From Bacillus niameyensis (GTDB lineage Bacteria; Bacillota; Bacilli; Bacillales; Bacillaceae_C): 64,000 bases of DNA. The position numbers and the translations under genes are program-made. Location of the stretch: positions 857,752 through 921,751 of the forward strand of contig NZ_LN831197.1 in NCBI RefSeq assembly GCF_001375535.1, given 5' to 3'. Under the pieces are notes generated by a model. That model did no database searches. It saw nothing but the letters and a program-made list of their open reading frames with translations, and had not been told where the DNA came from. Shown one piece after another: positions 19,909 to 28,641 of this stretch. Numbering within the stretch: position 1 is the stretch's first letter; each line of letters opens with the position of its first letter.

Positions 19909-19919
19909 TTTGTCCTAGA

Positions 19920-20070
19920 AAAGCGGAAGGAGGTGTTCAGCGACGTACAAACTTCTGGGTCTTTGACCGAGATAAAGGAAACACGGTGAATCCGAAAGGA
20001 TGAACCGATGTTGACTTATCGTAGAGAAAAGAACAAGAAGTTTGCTAGTCGCTACCGACTGGAGCTAGAC
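19920..20070 (+). repeat. Dispersed intergenic repeat (family R), first tandem copy
   Basis: The left arm GCGACGTACAAACTTC (19940-19955) is complementary, with a one-base offset, to the right arm GAAGTTTGCTAGTCGC (20037-20052). The cores GAGATAAAGGAAACAC (19969-19984) and GATGTTGACTTATCGTAG lie between. The copy ends in GGAGCTAGAC. There is no ORF. Confidence 0.8.
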
Positions 20071-20074
20071 AATG

Positions 20075-20214
20075 AAAAGCGAAAGCGCCTGTTTAGGGAC
20101 GTAGAAACTTTTTAAGCTTCTGACGAGATAAAGGAAACACGAGGAGCCTGAAAAGGCGAATCGATGTTGACTTATCGTAGGAAAGTGCGTAAAAGTTCTC
20201 AGTCACTGAGAGCT
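20075..20214 (+). repeat. Dispersed intergenic repeat (family R), second tandem copy
   Basis: The same order of blocks as the preceding copy, with GAGATAAAGGAAACAC at 20125-20140 (156 bp after the first) and GATGTTGACTTATCGTAGG. The right arm is degenerate (AAAAGTTCTCAGTCAC). The two copies fill most of the 448-bp ymdB-spoVS gap. Confidence 0.8.
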
Positions 20215-20253
20215 GAAGGCAGAAAACAAGAAAATTACAATTAATATAAGATA

Positions 20254-21051
20254 CTACTCAAAAAATGGTTGGTCGTCGTTTATAAGGATTGGCTTAATGG
20301 ACAATGCTTTACCAGTTTCGTTATCTACATTAATGATACATGCACTTAACTGTGTTCTTCCGCTTTTCGGAACTTCAAATCTAGCTGGTAATGCAGTAAG
20401 AAATTTGTACAAAACTGCTTCTTTTTCCATACCGAGTATAGCGTCATATGGCCCTGTCATCCCTACATCAGTCATATAGGCAGTTCCTTTGGGGAGTATG
20501 CGATGATCGGCAGTTTGGACATGTGTATGAGTACCAACGACAGCAGTTACCTTACCATCTAGGAACCATCCCATCGCTTGCTTCTCACTAGTCGCTTCTG
20601 CATGAAAATCTACAAAAATAATGTTTGTACGTTTCTTCGCTTTTTCAATTAATTCTTCCGCTTTTTTAAAAGGACAATCAAGCGGAGGCATAAATGTTCT
20701 ACCTTGCAAATTAATAACTGCGACTTCTAGCGTATTGATCTTAAGAAAAACCATTTCGTTACCTGGCGTATCTTCTGGAAAATTTGCTGGTCTCACTAAA
20801 TATTTTGCTTCATCGATAAATTCAAAAATATTTTTATTATCCCAAGCATGATTTCCCAATGTAACAGCGTTTGCCCCTGCTTCTAAAAATTGTTTATAAA
20901 TGACTTCGGTAATACCCCGTCCGCCAGCAGCATTTTCTCCATTAATAATTGTTATATGTGGGCGATAACGTTTTTTTAATTTGGATAAATTCTCTTTTAC
21001 CATATCTCTACCAGGCGAACCCACAACATCACCAACAAATAAAATCTCCAT
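20254..21051 (-). CDS. ymdB: YmdB metallophosphoesterase (cyclic nucleotide phosphodiesterase)
   Basis: Calcineurin-like phosphodiesterase that in B. subtilis cleaves 2',3'- and 3',5'-cyclic nucleotides and shapes motility versus biofilm choice. The 265 residues hold the metal ligands: FVGDVVG (Asp8), NGENAAGG, LGNHAWDN, DFHAEATSE and GTHTHVQTAD. It follows rny with no internal promoter obvious, as in B. subtilis, so it is probably co-transcribed with it despite a hairpin at the rny stop. The family is also annotated TIGR00282. Confidence 0.95.
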   Translation of the reverse strand: MEILFVGDVVGSPGRDMVKENLSKLKKRYRPHITIINGENAAGGRGITEVIYKQFLEAGANAVTLGNHAWDNKNIFEFIDEAKYLVRPANFPEDTPGNEMVFLKINTLEVAVINLQGRTFMPPLDCPFKKAEELIEKAKKRTNIIFVDFHAEATSEKQAMGWFLDGKVTAVVGTHTHVQTADHRILPKGTAYMTDVGMTGPYDAILGMEKEAVLYKFLTALPARFEVPKSGRTQLSACIINVDNETGKALSIKPILINDDQPFFE

Positions 21052-21114
21052 ATCTTTTCCTCTCTATTTACACTTAATTATATATAAGTTTAACATTTTA
21101 TTTATGATAACAGC

Positions 21115-21142
21115 AAAAAGCGGAGTCGTTCACTCCGCTTTT
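21115..21142 (-). terminator. Terminator-like hairpin at the end of rny
   Basis: AAAAAGCGGAGT pairs with ACTCCGCTTTT around a 5-nt loop. It overlaps the rny stop codon and is followed on the minus strand by GCTGTTATC. The T-run is inside the stem, so termination may be partial. Confidence 0.65.
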
Positions 21143-22703
21143 ATTTTGCATATTCGACTGCTCGAGTTTCCCTAATGACCGTTACTTTTATATGTCCTGG
21201 ATAATCCAAGTCATGCTCAATTTTTTTACGAATATCACGTGCAAGTTTATGAGCTTCTAAGTCATTAATTTGATCCGGTTTGACAATAATTCGCACTTCA
21301 CGACCAGCTTGGATAGCGTAGGATTTCTCAACTCCATCATAGGACTCTGAAATTTCCTCTAATTTTTCAAGACGGCGAATATAGTTTTCCAAAGTTTCAC
21401 TACGTGCGCCAGGACGCGCAGCTGATAAAGCATCTGCCGCTGCCACTAGTACAGCTATAATAGACGTTGGCTCCGTGTCTCCATGGTGAGAAGCTATACT
21501 ATTGATCACAACTGGATGTTCTTTATATTTCGTTGCAAGTTCGATTCCAATCTCCACATGGCTTCCTTCCACTTCATGATCAATCGCTTTACCAATATCA
21601 TGAAGTAAGCCGGCACGTCGTGCAAGAGATTCATCTTCACCGAGTTCTGCTGCCAATAATCCGGAAAGGAAAGCAACTTCCATAGAATGCTTAAGAACAT
21701 TCTGTCCGTAGCTTGTCCGATATTTTAAACGACCTAGAATTTTTATCAGGTCTGGATGAAGCCCATGAACACCTACTTCAAACGTGGTTTGCTCACCAAT
21801 CTCGCGTATATATTCATCCACTTCACGTCTAGCTTTTTCAACCATTTCTTCTATTCGTGCAGGGTGAATACGGCCATCTTGCACAAGTTTCTCCAATGCG
21901 ATTCTAGCAATTTCACGTCTAATAGGGTCAAATCCTGACAAAATAACCGCTTCAGGGGTATCATCTATAATAAGATCAATCCCGGTTAATGTTTCGAGTG
22001 TACGAATATTTCGACCCTCACGTCCAATGATACGACCTTTCATTTCATCATTAGGTAGATTTACAACTGATACAGTTGTTTCTGCCACATGTTCCGCCGC
22101 ACAACGCTGGATAGCAAGGGATAGAATATTTTTGGCTTTTTTATCGGCTTCTTCTTTCATGCGTGTTTCACTATCTTTAATCATGATCGCCGTTTCATGT
22201 GCCAAATCTTTCTCCACATCGGTTAAAATGATGGATCTTGCCTCATCACGAGTAAGTCCTGCTACACGTTCAAGCTCATGTTCTTGTCTGCGGATCATCT
22301 CATCCACTTTGCTTTCCATCTCTTCAATATGTTGTTGTCTTTCATTAAGAGATTCCTCTTTCTTTTCAAGCAAGCTTTCCCGCTTGTCAAGGGTTTCGTC
22401 TTTCCGGTCGAGGTTCTCCTCCTTTTGCAATAAGCGATTTTCTTGTTTTTGCAATTCGGTTCTTCTTTCCCGAAGTTCAAGTTCAGTCTCAGAACGAAGT
22501 TTATGGTTTTCGTCCTTTGCTTCCAACAGGGCTTCTTTTTTCAAAGCTTCTGCATCTCGCTTGGCGCTTTCCAAAATTTGTTCAGCAGAATTTTTCGCAC
22601 CTGCTATCTTTACTTTGGTCACATAATTAAAGATGAAATAGCCAACAACTACACCGACGATAAGGGCAAGCAAAATGGAGATGATTTGTACAAGCAGATC
22701 CAT
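21141..22703 (-). CDS. rny: Ribonuclease Y
   Basis: Membrane-anchored endoribonuclease that starts decay of many mRNAs. The 520 residues show an N-terminal membrane helix (about 3-25), a long Glu/Lys/Arg coiled coil (about 30-200), a KH domain ([15 protein letters not shown]), and an HD domain with [12 protein letters not shown] and NSIASHHGD. The length is standard. The RicA partner gene lies nearby. Antisense frames through the coiled coil look like Ser-rich ORFs but are shadows. Confidence 0.97.
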   Translation of the reverse strand: MDLLVQIISILLALIVGVVVGYFIFNYVTKVKIAGAKNSAEQILESAKRDAEALKKEALLEAKDENHKLRSETELELRERRTELQKQENRLLQKEENLDRKDETLDKRESLLEKKEESLNERQQHIEEMESKVDEMIRRQEHELERVAGLTRDEARSIILTDVEKDLAHETAIMIKDSETRMKEEADKKAKNILSLAIQRCAAEHVAETTVSVVNLPNDEMKGRIIGREGRNIRTLETLTGIDLIIDDTPEAVILSGFDPIRREIARIALEKLVQDGRIHPARIEEMVEKARREVDEYIREIGEQTTFEVGVHGLHPDLIKILGRLKYRTSYGQNVLKHSMEVAFLSGLLAAELGEDESLARRAGLLHDIGKAIDHEVEGSHVEIGIELATKYKEHPVVINSIASHHGDTEPTSIIAVLVAAADALSAARPGARSETLENYIRRLEKLEEISESYDGVEKSYAIQAGREVRIIVKPDQINDLEAHKLARDIRKKIEHDLDYPGHIKVTVIRETRAVEYAK

Positions 22704-22893
22704 ACTTTCACCTCCTCTTGCTATGAACTTGTATTACTTTTTTTCATGTCGGCTGGTACATTGCTACATAGTTTCAATATACAGAGCCAAGCTCAAAATT
22801 TCATTGTGAAAAAAAATGTAAAATATACATGTTAATTTTATAGTTGTGAATGTTTAATGTCAAGTAAACTTCAGTATTCATCCAATTAAAAAA

Positions 22894-22921
22894 CAAAGCA
22901 AAGCATGGATGCTTCGCTTTG
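22894..22921 (-). terminator. Terminator of recA
   Basis: CAAAGCAAAGCAT and ATGCTTCGCTTTG pair with one mismatch and a GG loop. On the minus strand it is followed by TTTTTTAATT. Confidence 0.88.
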
Positions 22922-22928
22922 TGTAGAT

Positions 22929-23978
22929 TTATTCATCTAAAAGGCTAAATTCTTCTTGTTCTTTGTCCTCATCTTTAGACAAAAACTTTTCTTCATCAAG
23001 CCCATAATGATCACGAATTTTAAACATAATTTCATTTCGTAAATCTGGATTTTCTTTCAAAAATAGTTTCGCGTTTTCACGTCCTTGCCCTACTCGTTCT
23101 TCATTATAAGAATACCAAGAACCGCTTTTTTGAACAATATCCAGTTCCGAACCCATGTCAATGATCTCTCCTTCACGAGAAATCCCTTCTCCATACATAA
23201 TATCAAGCTCAGCAACACGGAACGGCGGCGCTACTTTATTTTTAACAACTTTTACTTTCGTTCTATTTCCGACAATCTCTTGTCCTTGTTTTAATTGTTC
23301 TGCGCGACGTACTTCAAGTCGTACCGAGGAATAGAATTTAAGTGCTCTCCCACCTGGCGTTGTCTCAGGATTACCGAACATTACACCAACTTTTTCACGT
23401 ATTTGGTTAATGAAGATTGCGATAGTGTTAGATTTGTTAATTGCACCGGAAAGTTTTCTTAATGCTTGAGACATCAAGCGCGCCTGTAATCCAACGTGGG
23501 CGTCACCCATTTCACCTTCAATCTCCGCTTTTGGTACTAACGCTGCTACAGAGTCAATAACAATAATCTCAATGGCACCACTTCTAACAAGTGCTTCAGC
23601 AATTTCCAGCGCCTGCTCACCAGTATCAGGTTGTGAAAGCAACAACTCATCAATGTTTACACCAAGTTTTTGGGCATATACTGGGTCGAGCGCATGTTCA
23701 GCATCGATGAATGCTGCTTGTCCTCCGTTTGCTTGAACTTCTGCAATTGCATGAAGAGCAACAGTCGTTTTACCTGAACTTTCTGGACCATATATTTCAA
23801 TAACTCTCCCTCGTGGATAGCCTCCCACTCCAAGGGCGATATCAAGTGCTAGTGAACCACTTGATATTGTTGAAATTTTTCGGTTTGTTTGCTCCCCTAA
23901 CTTCATGATAGAGCCTTTCCCGAATTGCTTCTCAATTTGTTTTAACGCCATATCCAATGCTTTTTGACGATCACTCAC
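22929..23978 (-). CDS. recA: Recombinase RecA
   Basis: ATP-dependent strand-exchange protein and co-protease for LexA. The 349 residues include Walker [10 protein letters not shown] (64-72), Walker [16 protein letters not shown] loop [20 protein letters not shown], and an acidic C-terminal tail. An AAGGAGG precedes the ATG. The upstream sequence has a LexA box and a clear sigma-A promoter, so it is SOS-induced. The pbpX gene found next to recA in B. subtilis is absent. It follows cinA, as in many Firmicutes. Confidence 0.98.
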   Translation of the reverse strand: MSDRQKALDMALKQIEKQFGKGSIMKLGEQTNRKISTISSGSLALDIALGVGGYPRGRVIEIYGPESSGKTTVALHAIAEVQANGGQAAFIDAEHALDPVYAQKLGVNIDELLLSQPDTGEQALEIAEALVRSGAIEIIVIDSVAALVPKAEIEGEMGDAHVGLQARLMSQALRKLSGAINKSNTIAIFINQIREKVGVMFGNPETTPGGRALKFYSSVRLEVRRAEQLKQGQEIVGNRTKVKVVKNKVAPPFRVAELDIMYGEGISREGEIIDMGSELDIVQKSGSWYSYNEERVGQGRENAKLFLKENPDLRNEIMFKIRDHYGLDEEKFLSKDEDKEQEEFSLLDE

Positions 23979-24058
23979 ACAATTTCCTCCTTGAATATCT
24001 TATTCTATGAAAATGTTTCATTTGCTTCATGTTGTCTCATAAACTAAAGCCTAACTCT

Positions 24059-24087
24059 AGTATAATGCTTTTTGGTTCATTTGCCAA
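24059..24087 (-). promoter_or_regulatory. Sigma-A promoter of recA
   Basis: On the minus strand TTGGCA (24082-24087), a 17-bp spacer, then TATACT (24059-24064). It lies about 80 bases before the recA start. Confidence 0.8.
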
Positions 24088-24095
24088 GCAAAAAG

Positions 24096-24109
24096 CGAAC
24101 GCTTATTCG
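24096..24109. promoter_or_regulatory. LexA (DinR) SOS box of recA
   Basis: CGAACGCTTATTCG matches the Bacillus SOS box CGAACRNRYGTTYG closely, with one base off in the second half. It lies immediately upstream of the -35 element of recA, the expected operator position. Confidence 0.85.
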
Positions 24110-24136
24110 TTTTATTTCAAACTATGAAATAGATAG

Positions 24137-24170
24137 AAAATGTGATTTCCACTAAGGAAAATCACATTTT
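24137..24170 (-). terminator. Terminator of cinA
   Basis: AAAATGTGATTTCC pairs with GGAAAATCACATTTT around a short loop. T-rich on the minus strand. It separates cinA from recA. Confidence 0.75.
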
Positions 24171-24208
24171 AACTAGCATTTTTAAGGTCAAATCCAAAAA
24201 TTAACTTT

Positions 24209-25480
24209 TTAAAGAAGCGAATCATCTGCTTTTTTAGTAAAATCCTCTCTTAACTCTTTTAATAAAAAATAGCAGCCATACTTCACAGATCGCTTTTGAT
24301 TGCCTACTCTTGATCCCGATAAATTCAACAAATAGGACTTGGTTGGACGATCTTCGAAAGATATAGCAAGCCAAACTGTACCAGCTGGATGACCTTCAAG
24401 AGGATCAGGACCAGCTACTCCAGTAAAACTAATTCCAATGCTCGTGCCCAATTTTAAACGAATGTTATCAGCCAGTTCAATAGCACATTGTTCACTAACG
24501 ACTCCATACTTTTCAATAGTTTCTTCTTTTATATTGCAAAGCTTAATTTTTGACATGTTCGAATAACAAACTACTCCACCGATCAACATTGTACTGACAC
24601 CTGACACTGAAGTCATTTCTGATTGGAACAATCCACCAGTTAAACTTTCAGCGGCGGCCACCGTTAACTTCTTAGCTTCCAGTACTTTTAACAATTCTTT
24701 CATAATGGTCGTTTGACCATACCCATAAAAATATTTACCGAGTCGCTCGTTTACTTTCTTTTCCATTTCATCAATCATTTTCTTTGCTTCTTCCTCTGAT
24801 CGATGACGAGCAGTAATTCGCAGAGTAACTTCTTGGTCGCCTGCTAAAGGTGCTACTGTTGGATTCGTTTGGGCATCCAGAATATCTTCGATTTCAACTT
24901 CAAGCTGAGATTCACCAATTCCAAAATATCGCAGTACTTTCGACTCAATCCTCTCTAATGATTCCATTTGATCCATAATAGCTGGCCGACCATACTTCCT
25001 AACCATAGGATTCATTTCATGGGGTGGTCCAGGCAAAAGCATATAGTAATGAGATTCATGCTTAAGAAACATACCAGGTGCCATGCCATGTTCGTTTGGA
25101 AGAACTTGAGAGCCTTCGATAACGAGGGCTTGTTTTTTATTATTGTCTGTCATGATTCTTCCAACCCTTTTAAAATAAGAAAGGATTGTCTCCATTGCCT
25201 CTTTATCTTCCACAAGATTTTTCCCGATATGTTTTGCGATTATTTCCTTAGTTAAATCATCTTTAGTAGGCCCCAATCCTCCAGTAAAGATGATAAAATC
25301 AGCCCTACTCTCGGCGATGGAAATAGCTTTTTCCAGTCTGTCCGGATTGTCTCCAACCACGGTGTGATAATAAACATTTACACCTATTTCTGCAAGTTCT
25401 TGTGATAAAAATTGGGCATTCGTATTAACGATTTGCCCAAGTAATAGTTCGGTTCCTACTGCAATAATTTCTGCATTCAT
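24209..25480 (-). CDS. cinA: CinA (competence/damage-inducible protein; NMN deamidase family)
   Basis: Two-domain protein: an N-terminal MoaB/MogA-like domain (about 1-170, [21 protein letters not shown] and [13 protein letters not shown]) and a C-terminal CinA domain (about 255-410, [10 protein letters not shown] and [10 protein letters not shown]), the nicotinamide-nucleotide amidohydrolase part. It has 423 residues from ATG 25480; AAGGG lies 10 bases upstream, while the TTG at 25489 sits on that site. In competent Gram-positives it is induced with recA, its downstream neighbour. The role in Bacillus is probably pyridine-nucleotide salvage and clean-up. Confidence 0.94.
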   Translation of the reverse strand: MNAEIIAVGTELLLGQIVNTNAQFLSQELAEIGVNVYYHTVVGDNPDRLEKAISIAESRADFIIFTGGLGPTKDDLTKEIIAKHIGKNLVEDKEAMETILSYFKRVGRIMTDNNKKQALVIEGSQVLPNEHGMAPGMFLKHESHYYMLLPGPPHEMNPMVRKYGRPAIMDQMESLERIESKVLRYFGIGESQLEVEIEDILDAQTNPTVAPLAGDQEVTLRITARHRSEEEAKKMIDEMEKKVNERLGKYFYGYGQTTIMKELLKVLEAKKLTVAAAESLTGGLFQSEMTSVSGVSTMLIGGVVCYSNMSKIKLCNIKEETIEKYGVVSEQCAIELADNIRLKLGTSIGISFTGVAGPDPLEGHPAGTVWLAISFEDRPTKSYLLNLSGSRVGNQKRSVKYGCYFLLKELREDFTKKADDSLL

Positions 25481-25552
25481 GTTCCCCAATCCCTTCTTTC
25501 TAGTCTGTTTTTCTCCATTACCGGGAGCTTATTGACAATTAGCAGAAATAGA

Positions 25553-26131
25553 CTAGATCGAATTTTTGAATACAGCCCGATTCTTTTGAAAATATTCAAG
25601 TCCGGACCACACAGTAAAAAATAACGCAACCCATAGAGCAATATCTGCAAAAGGAAAGCCAATCGCTTCAAAAAATATATTTCCAAGGAGCAAAGAAGAA
25701 ACGGCAATAATTTGTGTCCATGTCTTAATTTTACCAAGCATATTAGCAGCAACTACTTCACCGGAACCTGCCAACACAAGTCTTAACCCCGTAACTGCAA
25801 ACTCGCGGCTAATAATGATAATTACAATCCAAGATGGGGCTAATTGCATTTCAACAAGAACAATCAATGCTGCAGATACTAGCAATTTGTCGGCAAGCGG
25901 ATCGAGAAACTTCCCGAAATTGGTAACCAAACTATATTTCCTAGCAAAATAGCCATCAACCCAGTCTGTAACGGAGGCAAATATAAATATGAGCGCACCA
26001 ATAAAATGAGCTGTTTCAAGTTCAGTTCCGGGAAGTTTTACAGTCCCCCAATTAAATGGAATTAACATTAAAATTAAAAAAACAGGTATAAGTATAATTC
26101 TTGACACCGTTATTTTGTTCGGCAAGTTCAT
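25553..26131 (-). CDS. pgsA: CDP-diacylglycerol-glycerol-3-phosphate 3-phosphatidyltransferase
   Basis: Integral membrane enzyme making phosphatidylglycerol-phosphate, the precursor of PG and cardiolipin. The CDP-alcohol phosphotransferase signature is complete: DWVDGYFAR, then GKFLDPLAD. Five or so hydrophobic segments span the 192 residues. The start is ATG 26131 (MNLPNKITVSR), with GGAGGG about 10 bases upstream; the reading from 26152 lacks a ribosome site. It is located between rodZ and cinA, as in B. subtilis. Confidence 0.95.
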   Translation of the reverse strand: MNLPNKITVSRIILIPVFLILMLIPFNWGTVKLPGTELETAHFIGALIFIFASVTDWVDGYFARKYSLVTNFGKFLDPLADKLLVSAALIVLVEMQLAPSWIVIIIISREFAVTGLRLVLAGSGEVVAANMLGKIKTWTQIIAVSSLLLGNIFFEAIGFPFADIALWVALFFTVWSGLEYFQKNRAVFKNSI

Positions 26132-26264
26132 GAATGTAAATCCCTCCAACAAATGGCATAAATTACTATGTATAAACAGATCCGCCGACTTGCGGCGGAA
26201 TAAGAAAAACGCAGAATCCTATTCAAGCTAAGTAACGACGACCCATAAAATCCAGATTACAATT

Positions 26265-27137
26265 TTATTCCGCCTGTTCAAATTTAATAATGATATCTTG
26301 AACAATCTTGTCACTTTCAAATTCTATTTTTTCATCATTTACATAAATTTCGGCTGCTGCTGAATTTCCAACCCTAATTTTAGCTTCTGATTCATCTGAT
26401 AAATCATACGTTTCAGTTTCCCCATTTTCCAACTCGATTCCAGCTTGGAACACTTTTTCTTGATTATTTGTGACTACTAACCAAGTATTGGCAGAAACTG
26501 CTTTAACCATCACTTCAAACTTTTCGGCGTTTGTAAGAACATAAGTTGTTGTTCCACCGGAAACCCCTTCAACGGTAATTTCTTGTTGTGGCTTTACATC
26601 TTCAGGCGGAGTCTCCTCATCAACATTTTCTTCCCCACCTTCATCTTCAGAATTCTGTTGATCGGGAGAGGGAATATCTTCCGACTCTTGAATCTCTACC
26701 GTTTTATTTGGATCTGTTTCTGGCTGTCTAGCGCCAAAATTCCCGTACTTCACGACTAAAAACCAAATAAGAACTACAAGCGCAATTACAAAAACAGTGA
26801 TTAAGATTTTGGGGAATACTTCTATTAATTTCGAACTTCTTCTAGAAATCGTATTTCTTGTTTGAACTCGCGATAACTGTTCAGGCAAGTCATCCTCATA
26901 AGCGAGAGGTATTTCATTTTTATAATCTTCAAAGAGTTCCTCAGGTTCCAAGTCTACCGCTTCAGCAAACTGTTTAATAAAAGCCCTTGTATAAAATTTT
27001 CCGGGTAAGATATCATAGTTACCTTCCTCGATTGCCGATAAATACCGTTTTTGAATTCTTGTGATATTTTGAAGTTCGTCTAAAGTAAGGCTTTTTTCTT
27101 CCCGTGCCATTCGCAGCCTACTTCCTAATTCAGACAA
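26265..27137 (-). CDS. rodZ: RodZ-like cell-shape protein (YmfM)
   Basis: Single-pass protein linking cell-wall elongation to MreB. A cytoplasmic HTH_25 domain (about 7-70, LRMAREEKSLTLDELQ) is followed by a basic stretch, a transmembrane helix (about 109-131), a strongly acidic low-complexity linker (about 139-185) and an extracellular DUF4115 beta domain (about 200-288). The start is TTG 27137 with GGTAGGTGTGA upstream. It is the conserved neighbour of pgsA and ymfK. Confidence 0.92.
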   Translation of the reverse strand: MSELGSRLRMAREEKSLTLDELQNITRIQKRYLSAIEEGNYDILPGKFYTRAFIKQFAEAVDLEPEELFEDYKNEIPLAYEDDLPEQLSRVQTRNTISRRSSKLIEVFPKILITVFVIALVVLIWFLVVKYGNFGARQPETDPNKTVEIQESEDIPSPDQQNSEDEGGEENVDEETPPEDVKPQQEITVEGVSGGTTTYVLTNAEKFEVMVKAVSANTWLVVTNNQEKVFQAGIELENGETETYDLSDESEAKIRVGNSAAAEIYVNDEKIEFESDKIVQDIIIKFEQAE

Positions 27138-27155
27138 TTGTCACACCTACCAATC

Positions 27156-27944
27156 CTAAAAATCAAAACCAAACTCTTGCTCATTAAAAAGACTATTGTT
27201 TTCCATAGTCTCGTATGTAATCAGTTCCTCGCGATCATTTCTGAGCTCGATAATGTAATCAAAATCTTCTATAGAGTATTCAGAATGCTGTACGAATATA
27301 TCAGGATGTTCAATCACCTTTACTGCAGGAAGACGCATAATTTCCCGTACGAGCTGTAAGTGTTTTTCATCCGCTCTTTTTCTTGAGACAATTCCATCGA
27401 TTATAAATATATTATTGGAGTTATACTCATCTTTTATCAATTCTTTTCGAATCGTTTGTTTCAAAAGCGTTGAGGAAACGAATAACCACTTTTTATTCGC
27501 ACAAACGCTGGAAGCCACAACCGATTCAGTTTTTCCAACACGTGGCATACCTCTTATCCCGATCAGTTTATGCCCTTCCTGCTTAAACAATTCCGCCATA
27601 AAGTCGACAAGGAGGCCAAGTTCATCACGAACAAATCGAAAAGTCTTCTTATCATCCATATCCCTCTGGATATAACGGCCATGCCTAACTGCAAGTCGAT
27701 CGCGAAGTTTAGGTTCCCTTATCTTTGTCACTTTTATTGTTTCTACTGTTTCCAAAATTGATTCCAGGCGCAAAATTTGTTCCTCACTGCTTGCTCGTAT
27801 TAAAAGCCCGCGCCTTCCACGATCTATTCCATTTATACTTACTATATTAATCGATAACATACCCAACAAAGATGAAATATCACCTAATAAACCGGGACGG
27901 TCGATAATGATTTCATATTCTAAATACCAATCTTTTCTTTCCAT
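27156..27944 (-). CDS. ymfK: YmfK (DUF3388): ACT-like domain plus P-loop domain, function unknown
   Basis: The 262-residue protein has an N-terminal ACT-like ligand-binding fold (about 8-75, IDRPGLLGDISSLLGMLSINI) and a C-terminal domain with a Walker A-like GMPRVGKTES (132-141) and a possible Walker B IFIIDG. No transporter or kinase signature follows. The start is ATG 27944, which has AAGGAG 9 bases upstream; TTG 27953 touches that site. It is conserved in Bacillaceae between ymfJ and rodZ. The ACT-plus-P-loop layout suggests a ligand-sensing NTPase, but that is inference. Confidence 0.85.
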   Translation of the reverse strand: MERKDWYLEYEIIIDRPGLLGDISSLLGMLSINIVSINGIDRGRRGLLIRASSEEQILRLESILETVETIKVTKIREPKLRDRLAVRHGRYIQRDMDDKKTFRFVRDELGLLVDFMAELFKQEGHKLIGIRGMPRVGKTESVVASSVCANKKWLFVSSTLLKQTIRKELIKDEYNSNNIFIIDGIVSRKRADEKHLQLVREIMRLPAVKVIEHPDIFVQHSEYSIEDFDYIIELRNDREELITYETMENNSLFNEQEFGFDF

Positions 27945-28168
27945 ATCCCGCAACTCCTTGAAATAACAAACCCAGTTTCACCAATGCACAAATCATTGTT
28001 TGTCTAGTATTATGATAGCTGATAATAACTTAATTTGAAAGAAAAACATTTCTATTCTTGGGAGTTTCTAACAGCGAACAAAAAATGTAGCCCCTTGCTC
28101 TTACACATTCAAACATCGCTGTTATAGATCTGTCGGAATAAGCCTTAGACAATTGCTAGTTACCTGAG

Positions 28169-28187
28169 TATGCCGTTAAACGGCATA
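28169..28187. other. 19-bp near-perfect palindrome in ymfJ-ymfK gap
   Basis: TATGCCGTT and AACGGCATA flank a single A. No T-run follows on the minus strand, so it is not a standard terminator. It is a possible operator upstream of ymfK. The rest of the 366-bp gap holds only the ymfJ terminator. Confidence 0.35.
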
Positions 28188-28241
28188 TCATTTTACTTAC
28201 CCAAGATGTCTTATTTTATAACTAATTCTAAAAATTAAAAA

Positions 28242-28300
28242 GGCCGTTTCAAAAGTACTATCCTCGATAAAAAATGATGAGGAAATACTTTGAGACAGCC
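28242..28300 (-). terminator. Terminator of ymfJ
   Basis: A long imperfect stem (GGC.GTTTCAAAAGTA with ATACTTTGAGAC.GCC, plus an inner TCCTC/GAGGA) is followed on the minus strand by TTTTTAATTTTT. Confidence 0.75.
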
Positions 28301-28310
28301 GCTAACTTAT

Positions 28311-28568
28311 TTATTGAGTACTGTTGTTTTCAACAAGTTTTACCATTACACTGGCAATTGCCTGCTGCTCTTCTTCGGAAGCAACTGACCACAAGTCTGA
28401 AAGAACACGTTGTTGCTCATTTTTAGGATCCACTTTGTCTGCTAAATAGTCACCAACTTGATGTGCAAGATGATTGATAACGTTTTTAGACATTCCGTTT
28501 TGTTGCGCCTCATCTAAGCGGTCACCTAAAAAGTTTTTCCAATGATCCCAATTATTTAGAACTGACAT
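28311..28568 (-). CDS. ymfJ: YmfJ, DUF3243 family protein
   Basis: A small helical protein of 85 residues, the same length as B. subtilis YmfJ. It begins SVLNNWDHWKNFLGDRLDEAQ and contains VGDYLADKVDPKN and SVASEEEQQAIASVMVKL. The start is ATG 28568 because AAGGAGG lies just upstream; the frame extends to 28613 without a ribosome site. Function is unknown. It follows the EF-P modification genes but no link to them is visible beyond position. Confidence 0.9.
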   Translation of the reverse strand: MSVLNNWDHWKNFLGDRLDEAQQNGMSKNVINHLAHQVGDYLADKVDPKNEQQRVLSDLWSVASEEEQQAIASVMVKLVENNSTQ

Positions 28569-28641
28569 GTCATTATCCTCCTTAGAATTGAACTTCGGAG
28601 TTATTATGTGCATGCAAAATTGACATTATACAGTGGAAAAA

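Noticed and set aside
22027-22626. 199-residue Ser/Phe-rich plus-strand ORF opposite rny
   Set aside because: It mirrors the Glu/Lys/Arg-rich coiled coil of RNase Y, whose complementary codons give Ser, Phe and Leu. No ribosome site or family resemblance.
25477-25752. 91-residue minus-strand ORF overlapping pgsA and cinA
   Set aside because: Out-of-frame shadow of the pgsA 3' region; pgsA is complete with its full signature.
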